From the NCBI RefSeq assembly GCF_037975245.1, contig NC_092568.1, positions 24,659,501 to 24,723,500 on the forward strand: 64,000 nucleotides of DNA. The letters run 5' to 3'. The notes under the pieces were generated by a model. The model saw only the letters and a program-made list of their open reading frames with translations, searched no databases and was not told the origin of the DNA. The stretch comes from Apostichopus japonicus. Taxonomy: Eukaryota > Echinodermata > Holothuroidea > Aspidochirotida > Stichopodidae. Shown in pieces: positions 23,401 to 36,084 of this stretch (position 1 is the first letter of the stretch; each line of letters starts with the position of its first letter). Made by a program: the position numbers and the translations under genes.

Positions 23401-25731
23401 CCTAAATTTAGACAAGTTCCTAGCCCAGCTATGGATCAACAAATTTAGGCAACACATGTGCAGCTGCAGACTAGACACTGAAGTGTGAGGCTGACTTAGT
23501 TTTAGGCCTAGGCCACTGTGTTAGTCAGCCGTGTTCTCAAATTGTAACTTTTGTTGAATGCAAGTTTATTTATACCTGGGCATAGATACTGTACACAACT
23601 CAGAATTGTGTAGTTAAAAGGAGAAGAGGTACAAAGAATAGAATACCCTGCCAATTTGAATCTCAGTTGGCCTCTGGGGGCACACTAGGATGGAGGCACA
23701 GTGGACACTTTTTTTTTTTTTATTATTCTCAGTAAATGCAGTCAACATTAAATCATCAATACAGTTTAAGACTGCCACTGGGACTATACCCAGAACCAGG
23801 ACAAAGTGAACTTATATTTTTGTAACACATTTTGTTTTCAAAATAAGAAAAATTTCATCTCTCCACTGGAACTGCGACTGAGCCTTCACCCCAGACTGGG
23901 GCCCATTGGAATTTTGTTGTTATTGTATGTATCATGTTGTGTTGTTTTCAAATGTAACTTTCATCTCTAACTGAGACTGAAAATTCTATGGAATCACCTA
24001 CTTGCAGGTTAAAACTAAATATAGGCTAAAGCAAACTCAGAGAAATTGTTGTATCGCTTCAACCTTTAAAAAAACATAAACACCATAATACGAATAGTGA
24101 CACTAACAACTGTCTTGTGTACAGAAGTCCTTAGGCACAGAAGTAAAGTTGATCTAGCTGGCTTGCAATTTTGACAGACAAGGAAAAGTTTGTTAAAACT
24201 TAGGGTAGATGGTAGACCTAGCCTAGCCCACCTTTAGCACATACAAACCCAGGTAATTAAACTAATTCAATTAGCAATATAACTTAAATATATATATCTC
24301 ATACTACAGTCTTTCAGTTGATTCTATCATGCCATGGCATATATAGGGAGGCCTAGATTTAACCTGGGAGTTCACCAGTTTTACTTTAGACTTAGTTATT
24401 TAAGCAAAGCAAACCTACCAGTTTTCTTTTCTAATTAGGTAATGATTTTTAATATCATTTATTGATTCCTTGCCGGAAGCAGAAGGAATCTATGCGCGAT
24501 GGTGATGGTGTGTTTATGTATGTGACACTTGCTGGTAAACATGGTAACTCAAAAAGTTAATGGTGGATTAACTTCATACTATGTATTTGGATCCATCTTT
24601 TTGAGTACATGTATCCAGTATTGTTTTCTGTGAAGTTCAATGGTCATTTGAGGTCAACAGATGTCACATCTGAAAACTTTGTGAACACGATAACTCCAAA
24701 AGTACATCTTTGTTGAACTTCATAAATGGTATGCAGATACAGCTTGTTGAGTACAAGAACCCCATATTGAAATTGCTGGAGGTCAATGGTCAACATTTTC
24801 ATGCAAGTCTGAAAATTGTAAACACAAGTACATCTTTCTTGAACATAATATTACTTAATATGTAGATCCAGTTTGGTGAGTGCAAGAATCCTATCGAAAT
24901 TGGTAGAGGTCACATGAGGTCAACAGGCATCAAAGTCTGAAAACCTTTGAAACAGAATAACTCCAAAATTAAAGGTACAATTAATCTGTGAATTCTTCAA
25001 AACTCTGATTTTCTTTTGGTGAACAAAGTTTGGTCAAATTCAGTTCTGTGAAGGGGCTCTATAGGTCTTCAACAAAACATACCTGGCATCCAGGTAATGA
25101 AAACTGCTTCAGAGTTCATACTCTTGCTTTAGATGTGCACTTCAACCTCCTATAAAGTTTTCTCCCTCTGAGCTTCAAGGGGTCAACAGGTTATCTCAAT
25201 TGGGCCCAAACTGGCTGAAGGGGTCAACAGGTTTTCTCAAATGGAGGTCAAGGTGGCCATTTTCTCAAAAATATTTCACATCATATAAACAATGTCATGT
25301 AACTCTGAACAACTATTTTAAGAGATTTGCCAGCTCAAAGTTGGTAGACTATGTCTATATTTCACAAAGGAAGACTGTTCTTTCTGGATATTGAAACATT
25401 TTGGTTTAAAATTCTATACTGTAAAATCCTTCATGGGTGAATGACATGGTTGATCCCTTTTAAGGATTTCTACAAAATCTTTTCTGATTCACATTTAATT
25501 CTTGGACAAATTGAACACACTTGTTCTACGTAAGTCAGATAGTTACAGTATTTTGACTTTTGAGCTAATTGTATGGCAAGGAATCACAAAGCTAACTGGC
25601 TGTCATTGTGGTATAATCTGACCGTCACACATAATCTGCAGCCCAGTAAAATTATTACTAGAATAGTTAATTGATTCAGTGATTGATAATATTGCTTATC
25701 TGTTTGCTCTCTTTTGCTTGATTAGGTCAAG
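20402..25731. other. Intergenic region between WARS1 and NDUFB1
   Basis: About 5.3 kb between divergently transcribed genes. The promoters and any non-coding first exons of WARS1 (minus) and NDUFB1 (plus) should lie here, but I cannot place them. The region contains several TAGGCCTA octamers (near 22547, 22965 and 23500), a poly-T run at about 23710 and a degenerate tandem array (24470-24980). No open frame with family resemblance was found on either strand. Confidence 0.5.
24470..24980. repeat. Degenerate ~145-bp tandem repeat array
   Basis: Three to four diverged units share the order AACTCCAAAAGTACATCTTT, GAACTTCATA, GTATGCAGATACAGCTTG, GAGTACAAGAACCC and TGGAGGTCA. Successive AACTCCAAAA-type motifs lie near 24546, 24691 and 24957. 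Arrays of this type are widespread in echinoderm and other marine invertebrate genomes as I recall them. No coding potential. Confidence 0.6.
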
Positions 25732-25899
25732 ATGGTTCTCCACTTGGTGAGGGAGTTTTGGTGGCTTTCAGTTCCCTTTACAGCAGCCGCTATTGGAATG
25801 TATCTTGATAAACAGCAGTCTGTGAGGTACAGTGGTCTGAAGAACCAGACAAAACTCTACCAGAGACAAATCAAGGAAGGAGAAGATGTGTGGAAATAG
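25732..25899 (+). CDS. NDUFB1: NADH dehydrogenase 1 beta subcomplex subunit 1
   Basis: A 55-residue accessory subunit of mitochondrial respiratory complex I, located in the membrane arm. The human protein is 58 residues. The sequence MVLHLVREFWWLSVP opens with a short amphipathic start, followed by one membrane segment (about residues 10-26) that ends in the family's CYLD-like block, here GMYLDKQQS. The C-terminus EDVWK matches the human ...VTWK end. The coding sequence is uninterrupted in one exon. It is preceded by a TTGATTAG acceptor six bases before the ATG, which suggests a non-coding 5' exon upstream. The gene converges with NEK2, with candidate poly(A) signals only about 120 bp apart. 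Confidence 0.88.
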   Translation: MVLHLVREFWWLSVPFTAAAIGMYLDKQQSVRYSGLKNQTKLYQRQIKEGEDVWK

Positions 25900-26898
25900 A
25901 AGTATTGAACCAAACAAAACAATCTTGAAATAATATGTAAAATGTGTGGCTTCAGAGGACACCGATGAATTGAGCTTTCATAGTCTAGGAGTGGAGCTAT
26001 GAAAGATTTATTACCATCACAAGACCTGTGGAATCTCGTGGGTATTTCTTGAGTGACAATTCCAGCTTGGCAAAGGCACAGAGAATGAAAGGCAAAAGGA
26101 ACAAGAATGGATGGTTCTGTAAAGGTTGCAGAACTTCAGATGGCTTTATGCAATTGCACTTTATGCTGTTTTAAGTTAATCTTTCAATGTCAAAGAAACT
26201 GTACCAAATGAAAAGTTCAATGAAGAATTGATAGGGATGAGCCCCATGGTAGAAGTGCAAGATAAGATAACATAACATTGGACTGTTGGTTACTGGTTGG
26301 AATCCTATTCTAGCCATTACATTCCTTGTTTCACACACCTTTCTGCTCCTTTAAGAAAGATCTTCTGTACAGTCAAGTTACCTCAAATTGTATGTCAAAA
26401 CTATCTTGTTTTCAAGTGTAAGTTTAATAGGCATGACACGTCATTACCATGATTGTATGCATATGCTTGACGGTGGATTGTGCTTCCTTCACATCCTCAA
26501 GATGTATACCCATTTATGAGGTTGACTGGAACATTTGCCTGGATATTTAACAAACCAAAATTAAATGCTTTCCTCTCAGATAAGGTCCTAATCCTATGTA
26601 CCTGATTGCAGTGCTTATACCCCCCTCTCTCCACTTATTGACCCCCCCCCCTTCACTTATTGAAGTTTTCAAGCTATGAGCAGTCCTGATTATAGAAAGT
26701 TACAAATGTTCAAAAAACACTGAATTAACATGTACTTTCATAGTGATTTATCTATTGGTATGAATACCATAATATTGTTGAACTATGTATTCTTGTTCCT
26801 TTGTGTGTGGAAGACTAAAAAAAGAAAATAGAAAATATTTTAAGAAATGTTTGAGCATTTTATTGAAATGATCTTGCTACTAGAAAAGACCAAAGAAG

Positions 26899-26904
26899 AA
26901 TAAA
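26899..26904 (+). terminator. Candidate poly(A) signal of NDUFB1
   Basis: AATAAA about 1.0 kb downstream of the NDUFB1 stop. It is the first clear hexamer I noticed on the plus strand before the convergent NEK2 gene. A 3' UTR of about 1 kb is implied but unproven. Confidence 0.4.
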
Positions 26905-27025
26905 TATTCACTTCCAAAGCAGGACTTGGACAGCTGTTCTAATGATTACAGTGGGTTAAGGAGACAGAAGTACCAATGGTTATACATAAAATACGTCATA
27001 TGAAAATAAGCCCTCCAAAGTATGA

Positions 27026-27031
27026 TTTATT
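27026..27031 (-). terminator. Candidate poly(A) signal of NEK2
   Basis: AATAAA on the minus strand (TTTATT on plus), about 520 bp beyond the NEK2 stop codon. Another minus-strand AATAAA lies near 26858. Confidence 0.35.
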
Positions 27032-27275
27032 AGTGTAACTGACTGACTGTTTTATCCAACATAACCTTAAAACAGGTTTACCTGGTAATCAGGTATTACA
27101 AGATAGCAAAACATGAAAAGTCGGTGATGAAATGTCTACATGAGACATACCTAATTGTTCTAGTCGTAACACATTCTACGCTCTACCAAGATTTTAAAAT
27201 AACTTGCTGCATAGTTGGAAGGCTTGTGAAGTGAAGGCTAGCAGGGATATGATCTACCAAAGATTTGCCATATCA

Positions 27276-27331
27276 GGAACATGCTAGTTCAGGTTGTATT
27301 ATTGGAACATGCTAGTTCAGGTTGTATTATT
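27276..27331. repeat. 28-bp perfect tandem duplication
   Basis: GGAACATGCTAGTTCAGGTT plus eight more bases occurs twice head to tail, in the probable NEK2 3' UTR region. Confidence 0.85.
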
Positions 27332-27552
27332 GGAATAATTTGCAACAGTTCCTTATTTTCTACTAGCTTTCTCAAATTGGTCACATAAATATAAAAACTT
27401 CCTACCAGTAAAAAATCTGTTAGGCTATACACGCAGATGAAATTTGCAAGTTAAAGTCCAAGGTTTGATTAAGGAAACTTTCTTGAAGAGGTGATAATGG
27501 TCTTTTATACAGCACAGAGAATACATTAGGCGGTAGGCTATGGAAGGTAGGT

Positions 27553-30500
27553 TCAACGCATGGAGAGTAGTTGTTTGCTTTTATATTTAGCTGATTGTTC
27601 AATCTGTTTTAAGGCAGCACCTCTGATCTTAGCATGATACAGTCTCTGTTGTAAACTGTCCTGTCTCTTGAGCTCTCCTCCATTCAGATTTCTTTCTCTC
27701 AGAGGGTGATGGCCATTCTCTTTACCCTGAGCAACAAAGCGAACTTTGCGCTTTCCTTTTTGATCGGCACAAAGGGCAACTGGATGTATCTCGTCCTGGA
27801 AATCTGAGCAGTGTACAAAACAAAAAATAAAATTGGTACATAACGAAACATACTTCAAGTAAAACGAACATTTCGGTGACTCATATTACAAAAGATGAGC
27901 CAGGGAATAACTTATCTGATATCTCAATCCACAAATGAGTTTAATTGCTGCAGAGATGTTTTGCACTCAGGCGTTCAGTATTTTATATTGAGCAAAATTT
28001 ATGCATCTCAAAGTGCTAGAATAGTACCAAAGGTGCTGCAATTCCAAATTTCTTTGTATATATAATTGATTCTTGGGTTCCATCAAAAGTTCTATTTTGA
28101 TTCTTAGAGATGTTTCATTTCAATTAATTTAAAAAATTTTTTTTTTTTTACTATCACTTTGTCAAGGTGGTAGACTAGCATTCGAGTTTAGACACATTGA
28201 TGAAGCCTATAGTGAGCCTACAAATATTGTGAAAGAAATGGCTGTTCTGATGGATCTCCAACTTTCAGAAAGTCATTTGCGTCCCTCAGCTAATTCAGAC
28301 TGTCACATAAAATACTGTGTAATCACAACGAATGTGTAGTCTTTAATTTGTCATCAGAATGCCAAAACTAAAAAGCTGAATATTTTGGTGAAGAGCTAAT
28401 TCAGCTAGGAATTAGACCTAAGCCATAAGGCATTTAACAAACATAGCCCTGCGTTGCTAAGCAAGGATTTAACTACTTCTTAAAACAGCTGTATCATCCA
28501 CTGCTCGCTTGTTTTTGCAATTTTGTCAAAAATTGTAAGAACATGGATGTTGCGATACAAATTAGTGGGAAATAAATTCCAACTTTATTTTAGCTCTTGA
28601 AAAGGTGTTTGGGTTAGAATTATTTTATTTTAAGGGGCTTGGAGAAGGATTTTTCTATGTAACTAATTGTTAAATGCATTGAGAAATCCGTCTAGATATC
28701 TCAACTTGTGTCCAGATTAATGCAATGGCGGGTTTGTCATTAAAAATCACTTGTACTGTAACAAGGCTAATCCTTTCAACCATTCCTCCCTCCCCTGCCC
28801 CCCCCTTCCCAATGATAGTTTCTAAATTCTAACAGTGATGTAACCATGTTTATCCTGGCAGTCCAATTAAGTTGGTTCACCCCACTCTTGGACTAATTTC
28901 GTAACCATCCCATTTCTTCAACTTTTGGAATTTGATATTGAATCAATGATAATATTTCACCGAAAGGTAAATATTCATGTTTCTAGCACATTGTTCTTTT
29001 GATATCAAACCAAAATAAGGTTGCAACTAATCAGAGGCCAAAATAAAACTTTCATAAGAGTATTATTGACATGTATAAAACAAAAGTGCAAAGTGTCAAA
29101 CTTTACAATCCTCAAGTTATTAATGAAATTTGATATGACTTTGCCATCCAAAAACAAAAAAGTGATGAAAACTAAAGTAAAAACCTACTCCATGTCTTTT
29201 GACTGTACATGATAGGTGTTGGGAATTTTCAAATCCACAAAAAGACGAAAGGAATAACACAATAGAGAACACTGATTTCAACAAATGCTGCAAAATTACA
29301 TTTACACAAATACAAAGCTAAATACAAGAAATACAATGATAAAGTAAAGACTGACAATAGGAATTAATCACATTGTGTTCAATTGCCCAAGAGTTGACAT
29401 TGAACCAGATATTTAGTGTATCGTGGGATTTTTCATATTATCACTGAATATCTTATTGTAAGGATTTCATCAATTGATAAAGAAGATGAACAACAAAGGA
29501 AAACAAAGGAAACAAACCATTTAACAAAGAGTGGAAACAAAGCCACCTTTTACAAAGGAGTTCACAAGCAACACACATACATATATATATGTAACATATA
29601 AATAAAGCTATGTATTTGGACATTCAAGTTCTTGGAATTGGTTTCATATTCTATTTTGAGGAAAAATAAGAAGATACAAAAATTTACACAAGAATAAAGA
29701 AAATAATAATACTAGTAATAGCACCAAAAATATATACTGTATTTACTTGGTTCAAACTAATAGTCTCAAGAAAAATCAGAACTGGAGAAGTTATGAACTA
29801 AACTTTCACGCATCCTGAAAATGACTTTCAAATTGTCAAGCCTAATAATTTGATTAAATCACCTTAAAATGATGACTGGTCAACAGAATGGCAATGTCTT
29901 AGCGGAGAGTTGTGTTTGATTGGCCAAGTTTCCGGGACTTTCCGGGAATAGTGACCAATGTGACTGAGTTATGACAACAATGATTACACCTATGTTATTT
30001 ATAAATTGGCTTATTTACATTCTTTTTTTGTGTGTGTGTACAAGGTGACAGGGTTTGACCTTCTAGTCATAGCAGGATCTTCAAGTGTATTCCGATGAAG
30101 TTCACAGATTTATGCTAAGATATGGAAGGATTGATTGTTGCTGCTTTTATCACTATTTAGATAAAACCTGTTTACAATTGAGGTGACTATTTTGATTAAA
30201 TACGGTAGCGATGTACTATAATTGGAGGTCATATTTTTCAAATCAATCAAATCAAACATAACCAGTATTGTGAAATACAACACAAGAGATCATACAATCA
30301 CTACAATAACCACTCTCCATCGGTAACCGTTTTCTTCAGTCAATGAATTGGTCAAATTTCGATGGGAGACACCAATACGATTGGTAGCAAAAAGCATTGA
30401 TAGAAAGATCAGTCTACATACAGTCCCCACAAATAATAGTGTCTCGCATCTGTGAATTTATTTCTGTGAGCTGATCATTTGGACTCAAGAAAATAGGGAA

Positions 30501-33500
30501 GATCTACGAAAGGGTTTTGAAGATGGAGGTAACGGTCTTAGAGGTACGTGGTTCAAATCATCGGGAAGCGAACATAATCTGAAGGCTCTACCTGTCTGTT
30601 TGCGGAGCTCCATGACTCTGTCGTTGGTCTTCAGCTGCTGGTATTCCTTCAGCAATGACTCTGCCCTGTTTGGTGAAAAATGGAATAGGTCTGAGAGTGG
30701 GATAGTACTGATGTCCACTAGTTCAGATCACTTTGAAATTTTCAATACAAGAAATTAAACCAGGGAAAAACAATTTCTACAGTTTTTGAAATTCATTCCT
30801 TTCATTCTCACGCAAATGACAGATCTTAGGATTTCTTTGCAGGGAGAAGGACAACACAGATCGGAAAGATTTTTTTCCCAACCTACATCAATAAACACCG
30901 ATGTGTACTATTACCCCGGACAACTGACACAAGACATAACTATTTATTGCTAATTGTATTTATATTGCTATTTTTAGTTACCTGGTGCAATTTTTTGTAT
31001 TGTTTGATATATTTTAGGTATTTATTTCTGTACAGCGCTTTGAGATTTTAATGGAAAGCGCTTTATAAATAGCATGTATTATTATTATTATTATTATTAT
31101 CTGTATACTCTTTGCTTGTCACCTGCTCAGCTTTTCTCGTGCCATATTTTCTCTCAGTTCTAGTCGTTTCTCTTTTGCGTCCAGTTCCTGCTGTCTCTCG
31201 TTGAGTTGAAACTCTCCGAGTCTCAGCTGTTCTTCCCTCCGGTGTAAGTCCTCTCTCTTATCTTTGTCATCGGACCTTGGGACTGGACTGACTCTCTTTT
31301 CCTCTTCTTTGGGAACGGAGGGTGCCTGGATCTTTGGATGGTGGAGTAGTTCCTCGATGGACGGTCTTAATATTGGCTGGGTAGTGTCACAAGAATAATT
31401 AACACTTATTTAGTTTGGATTTAAAAAACTTTGGTCATTATACTTATATGGTATTGATGCTTCAGCCAGAGTTTACAGAGAAAGTAGTAAACCCACTTCA
31501 GAATTGCTTGCATGACTGACATAGTCAAACTCAAATACTATTATTTTCGCAGCAATTGTTTCTGAATGTCTTTCTCTGAACTTCTTTTTACAATTTAATA
31601 TCTCAAACCAAACATACTTCTACCCCCCCCCCCCCCCTTACCAAATGACAAAAAAATAAGGGAAGAAATAAAAAACACACCCATACAATACCCAAAATTG
31701 TTTGTGGCATTGATAGCTTCACAGGAGATGTGTGTGAGAATGTTTCTGAGAATCTCAAAATTGCCATTTGGTTTTGGGATTATAACTTCAATACGGAACA
31801 TTTTGTATTCGACAAGCTTAATGTATTTATTTCCTTTTAAAGTTTGTGCCAGATTCTTTGAGGTTTCTGGTGTGACTTCCATGGACTAAACTGACCGATT
31901 ATCAGTTAGACGAGGCTATTTTTCATGAGCAGATTACGTGTAATGTTAGCTTCTAGTTTCGAGTTATCGCAACTTAAGTTTTGAGCGCGATTTATCAAAC
32001 TTCCAAAGTGTAATCGCGACTACTGGCGATTAATTGATTATGACTATCAGGTACTCACATTGACTCTTAGCATGGATGAGATGATATCGTTAAGTACATT
32101 AGAATACTGAGATGGTAGCCTCTTAAATCTTCCTTCTCTTATCTTCGTCGCTAATATCTTCTGATCTGGTGCAGTGAATGGAGGGCTGTGAAGAAAGAAG
32201 AAAAAAAGCTGTTTATCTTCCTTCAAGTTTCACATTTTTATTCAGTAATGTTGGTTTCCTTGAGAAGCTAACAATTTTTTGGTATATATATTTCTAAGCT
32301 TAATGTTGCATTCAAAGCAGCAATTTCCCAAATTTGACACATTTCAAGAAACTCTATATGCTCTGTTAACAGTCCCTATTAATAAACACATTCATCATTA
32401 CCAACCTTTTGTTCTTTAAAGAAAACCATTAAACAACAGATCTATGGGCTCACTAATCTTTAAATATAATGGACAAACTTCTTCATGAAAGACAAAATCC
32501 TTCAATCTCAAAATGTTACAAACAAATCCTTTTCCCCATTAAGTGTGCTGAGAATTTGCTGCCCCACAGAGAAAACATCACTAAAAGAGCAACAGAGAAT
32601 GGTTTATCCAATATGGCAATGAAAAATGGTCAAATTGCTTCACAAGTGGGTGGATGGATCATAGACCTACCATTATTTTTGTTTTATTTCAGTATCTTGA
32701 AAGTGATGGAAGGTGATACCAATGTATCATTTTACCAATTGATTTTAGTTACAATGCACTGAATTTGATGTCAACAACAAGTCGTCCACCAGATGACCTA
32801 CAAATCTGATTTTGGTCCTCCTAATCGAAATTTGTTCGTCTCGGGCAACCTTAAAAAATTGCCATGCAACAGTAACATGGTACTTAATATTTCTTGTGTT
32901 TTCTAATCAGACCCCATTCTCATTCCAAAAATCTCAAATTCAATATTTGATATCTGTCATGCTTTTAATACTGTTCAGTAATTTAGAATAAAGTTGATAC
33001 CAGTTTCAATAATTTGGGACAAACCTTAACGAACACGACTCATAAAGTAAGCATCCCAGAGACCAGATGTCAGACTTCTCGTTATAAGAGGCGTGGTTCA
33101 TTTGTTCCTGGAAGAAAGAATCAAAGATACATATGATCAAATATATTAACAATGTTGAATGGAAGAAGAGGGATATGAAAAGCTCTCAGTGAGTGCAGGG
33201 TTCCCTCTGAATCTAAAAGATATATATAAACTCACCTTAAATGATCCTGCCATGAAGCCTAGACACCAACATTTCTATAACATTGATGGTTTTGCCACCT
33301 AGATTATATCCTTGATCATCTTTGTGCTTTTCAACTCAACTGATAATATATTTGATGTTATGTTATGTGGCCTTCATGCTTGTCAACATTCAAAGTAGGA
33401 ACTGGCTCTTGATTGCAATAATTGACAAATGTCATCCAGCAAAGAACAACAAGTTGAGTCCTATACTGCATTACTACATATTATCCCAAAGACAATAATA

Positions 33501-36084
33501 TCAATATAAACCAGTGTTTAATTGTTCGGTTGCATTGTACACCGAACACACAAACTATGATGATTATGATAACCTGGGGAGTAGTGAACAAAGTGTCCGT
33601 CATTACCCCACAATTTCTCACAAACTTTGCACCCAAGATAAGATTACTGTATCTGGTGAGGCAGGCATGAAGACAGAGACCTTTGTTGTCAATGTTTTAA
33701 TAAAAGAAGAAAGCAAGTTACTTACTGGTGACATATAATAAGGCGTGCCAACAAAAGTCTTGGCAAAACTTGTTTCGTGATTTAGCACTCTGGCCAGTCC
33801 GAAGTCTCCGAGTTTGACGTTGTGTGTTAGATCCAAGAAAACATTTGCTGGTTTCAGATCTCTGTGTAGTATTGCTTTACCCTGCACTCTTTTATGACAT
33901 TCTTGTAGTGCCAAAGTGACTTGCTTTAGGATCTTCCAAATGAAATCTTCTTCCAGAAATTTTCTGCAAAGGAAAATTTAAGCGGGCATCATCTAGTATT
34001 GCCTCCAAATATGCCAACAAATATGACAGAAGGGCCACGCATGTAATACATTTCATTCAGATGAAGTTATTGTATTATCTAAATTTAACTGTTCCTCTAA
34101 GTTTCTCAAATAATTTGGAACAACTGCCATTTAGGGACTTTTCATATATTTGTTTTCCATTTTGTATGTTTTTGGTACCAGTAAATAGCCTGAATTCTGA
34201 GGTGTGCATACTGTACAGTATAACAAATCTGTGATGTAAAATGTTACAGGGGGTCTCATTTTTTACTCATCAACCACTGCAAGACAATTATGACAGAATT
34301 CTCAAACACAACGGTTTTGGCTCCTTGTCCCTTGCAGTGACTCACCTATCTTTCCTGCACTTTGTGATGAGCGAACCAAGATCACCACCTTCGCAGAACT
34401 CCATGATAATGTAGATGGTGGTACCTGCTCGGTCCACAACTCTGTCATAATACCTCACAATGTGCTCATGTTTCAATCCTCGCAGAAGATTCACCTCTGA
34501 CACTAACAGCTGCTTTTCTGCATCTGTCATTGTTCCATAGTCTATCTCCTTCCATACTAGAACCTAGTGAAAATAACAGACTGTACATGTTAAATCATTA
34601 TAGACCCGGATCAGTGTTTAACAGACCTGTGAGAATAGGAAACTATACGTAAACATTTAAAATTAAGCCTCCCGCTGGGGTGTGCTGGTCAAAAGTGTGC
34701 TGATAAACATGATTAGAGAGCAGGTTTAACAACGCAGAATGTAAGACTTTCAGTTCATACTTTATCACGTTTGTGTTCATAATGAAAAGGTCCTATAGTC
34801 TATATTCACACATTATGTCAGAATTCCAGAGCCAAATTTTACCAAACTGTATTTCATACTTTTACAGAATTTTTAACCTTCAAAGCACTCAATTTCCTGT
34901 AACGAGTGGTAAATGTTGTATAAATGCATTCTTTAAAAACAAATCAATTGATCAGTTTCCAGCACAGCTTGCTTGAAGCCACAGCTTGCTTGAAGCCATA
35001 CTATGCTTTGCAGAATAAGAGTCCAAATGAGGTCTACTGCTTACACTGTTACAGGATAAAATTTTACTTTTTTATATTTATGGTGAAATATGGAAACAGA
35101 TCATGAGATCTATGTTACTTTGCACTAAAATGATGACCCTGTAGAAGCAGGATCACTACTGTAGCCTTTGGATGCCTGCTGTGTCAACAACTCTTAAGCC
35201 CATCAAACTAGAATAAGGTCTAGGCTACTAAGTTTGTAGCCTAAAGCATCAAAAGGCCTTAGGCTATGATGTATTGTTATTAACACTCACACTTTCAATA
35301 TGAAGTTTACCATATAGTCGTTAAGGATTAGACTAGAGAAGGCAAGAAGCTTGCACAATAGAGTAGTATTAGGTAACAAAGTGGCTATTGTTACGACTAG
35401 TCGTAAGAATAATTCCCTACTACGCATGCGCAGTTGCTATTTTCATGACCAGGAGTACTATTTTTACGACGAGGAGAAACAATAATTTCCGGTTAGGGTT
35501 AGGGTAAGGGTTAGGATTGAGGTTTAGGGTTATGTTTAGGGTTAGGGTTACCCCTACTACATGCGCAGTTGCTTTATTTACTTTACTTCGCTTGAATTTG
35601 CCTTTGTCGTAAGAATAGTTTATAAATAATTGTTACGACTCGTCGTAAGAATAGCCACGGCCATTAGGTAACGTTCTGCAATTAGACTTAAATGGTTAGG
35701 ATTACACTTAATTATAGGCTATATGGTGCAACTTGCAAGCTCATGACATTTTCTAGTGTAGCCTACATTAGCATCTGTGATTAATAATAACTAACATGTG
35801 GGTGTGCCATTCTACTAATACTGTGTAATAATTTAGTAATAAACCTAGTACGTAACAGATTGGTGAAGCGCTTGTGATGTTGGTATCGGAGGTTAGGCCC
35901 AGACTAGCCTTACAAAGGTAAGAATGGATGTTAGGTTTAAGCCTAGGCTATCCCCAAACGTTAGGGTAGCTAACCAAATATTTACCTTTCCGTCCGTTTT
36001 TCTGCGAATTTTTTTACAAGTTCCGAAAGTTCCGCTGCCGATGCCTGCTATAACTTCGTAGTCACTTAATTTTGATGACGGCAT
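27553..36084 (-). CDS. NEK2: NIMA-related mitotic serine/threonine kinase NEK2
   Basis: A centrosomal kinase controlling centrosome separation at mitotic entry. Eight coding exons: 36084-35986, 34563-34346, 33963-33726, 33107-33025, 32185-32059, 31376-31123, 30665-30592 and 27803-27553. All phases join, giving 447 residues (human 445). The kinase domain shows the glycine loop GIGSGTFG (14-21), catalytic Lys38, HRDLKPAN with Asp141, DFG Asp159 and T-loop Thr175. After it comes a charged leucine-zipper/coiled-coil region (about 290-362). The last exon holds a PP1-docking KVRF (384-387), a KEN box (392-394) and a C-terminal Met-Arg dipeptide. All three are known functional motifs of human NEK2A, used for PP1 binding and APC/C-dependent destruction. 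Reading through the exon 7 donor gives an alternative 35-residue tail ending at 30485. Confidence 0.95.
30485..30591 (-). other. NEK2 intron 7 read-through tail (possible NEK2B-like isoform)
   Basis: If the donor after residue Thr364 is not used, the frame continues for 35 residues (GRAFRLCSLPDD...) to a stop at 30485-30487. Such a product would lack the PP1-docking, KEN and Met-Arg motifs. Human NEK2B is made by ending the transcript in the same intron. Whether this form is expressed is unknown. Confidence 0.4.
31030..31101 (+). mobile_element. Retroposon 3' tail with ATT repeat
   Basis: The stretch TACAGCGCTTTGAG...AAGCGCTTTATAAATAG followed by (ATT)n is a common 3' end of deuterostome SINE/LINE families. 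Only the tail is recognisable. It lies inside NEK2 intron 6, next to the exon 6 donor. Confidence 0.5.
35378..35662. mobile_element. MITE with 34-bp inverted ends and telomere-like core
   Basis: The ends are inverted repeats beginning GTGGCTATT, then TTACGAC and AGTCGTAA, with 30 of 34 positions matching (left from 35381, right to 35658). A direct repeat ATTAGGTAAC flanks it (35368-35377 and 35663-35672) and fits a 10-bp target duplication, as in Mutator-like elements. Inside, a pair of direct repeats with CTACTAC(G)CATGCGCAGTTGCT brackets a TTAGGG-type array. There is no coding capacity. It sits in NEK2 intron 1. Confidence 0.6.
35491..35550 (+). repeat. Interstitial telomere-like TTAGGG repeats
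   Basis: About ten exact and variant units (GGTTAGGGTTAGGGTAAGGG, then GGATTGAGG- and TTATG-type variants, then GGGTTAGGGTTA). The array is short and inside a mobile element, so it is not a chromosome end. Confidence 0.8.

Noticed and set aside
35491-35550. Chromosome end or telomere
   Set aside because: The array is short, degenerate, inside a MITE and within a normal gene intron.
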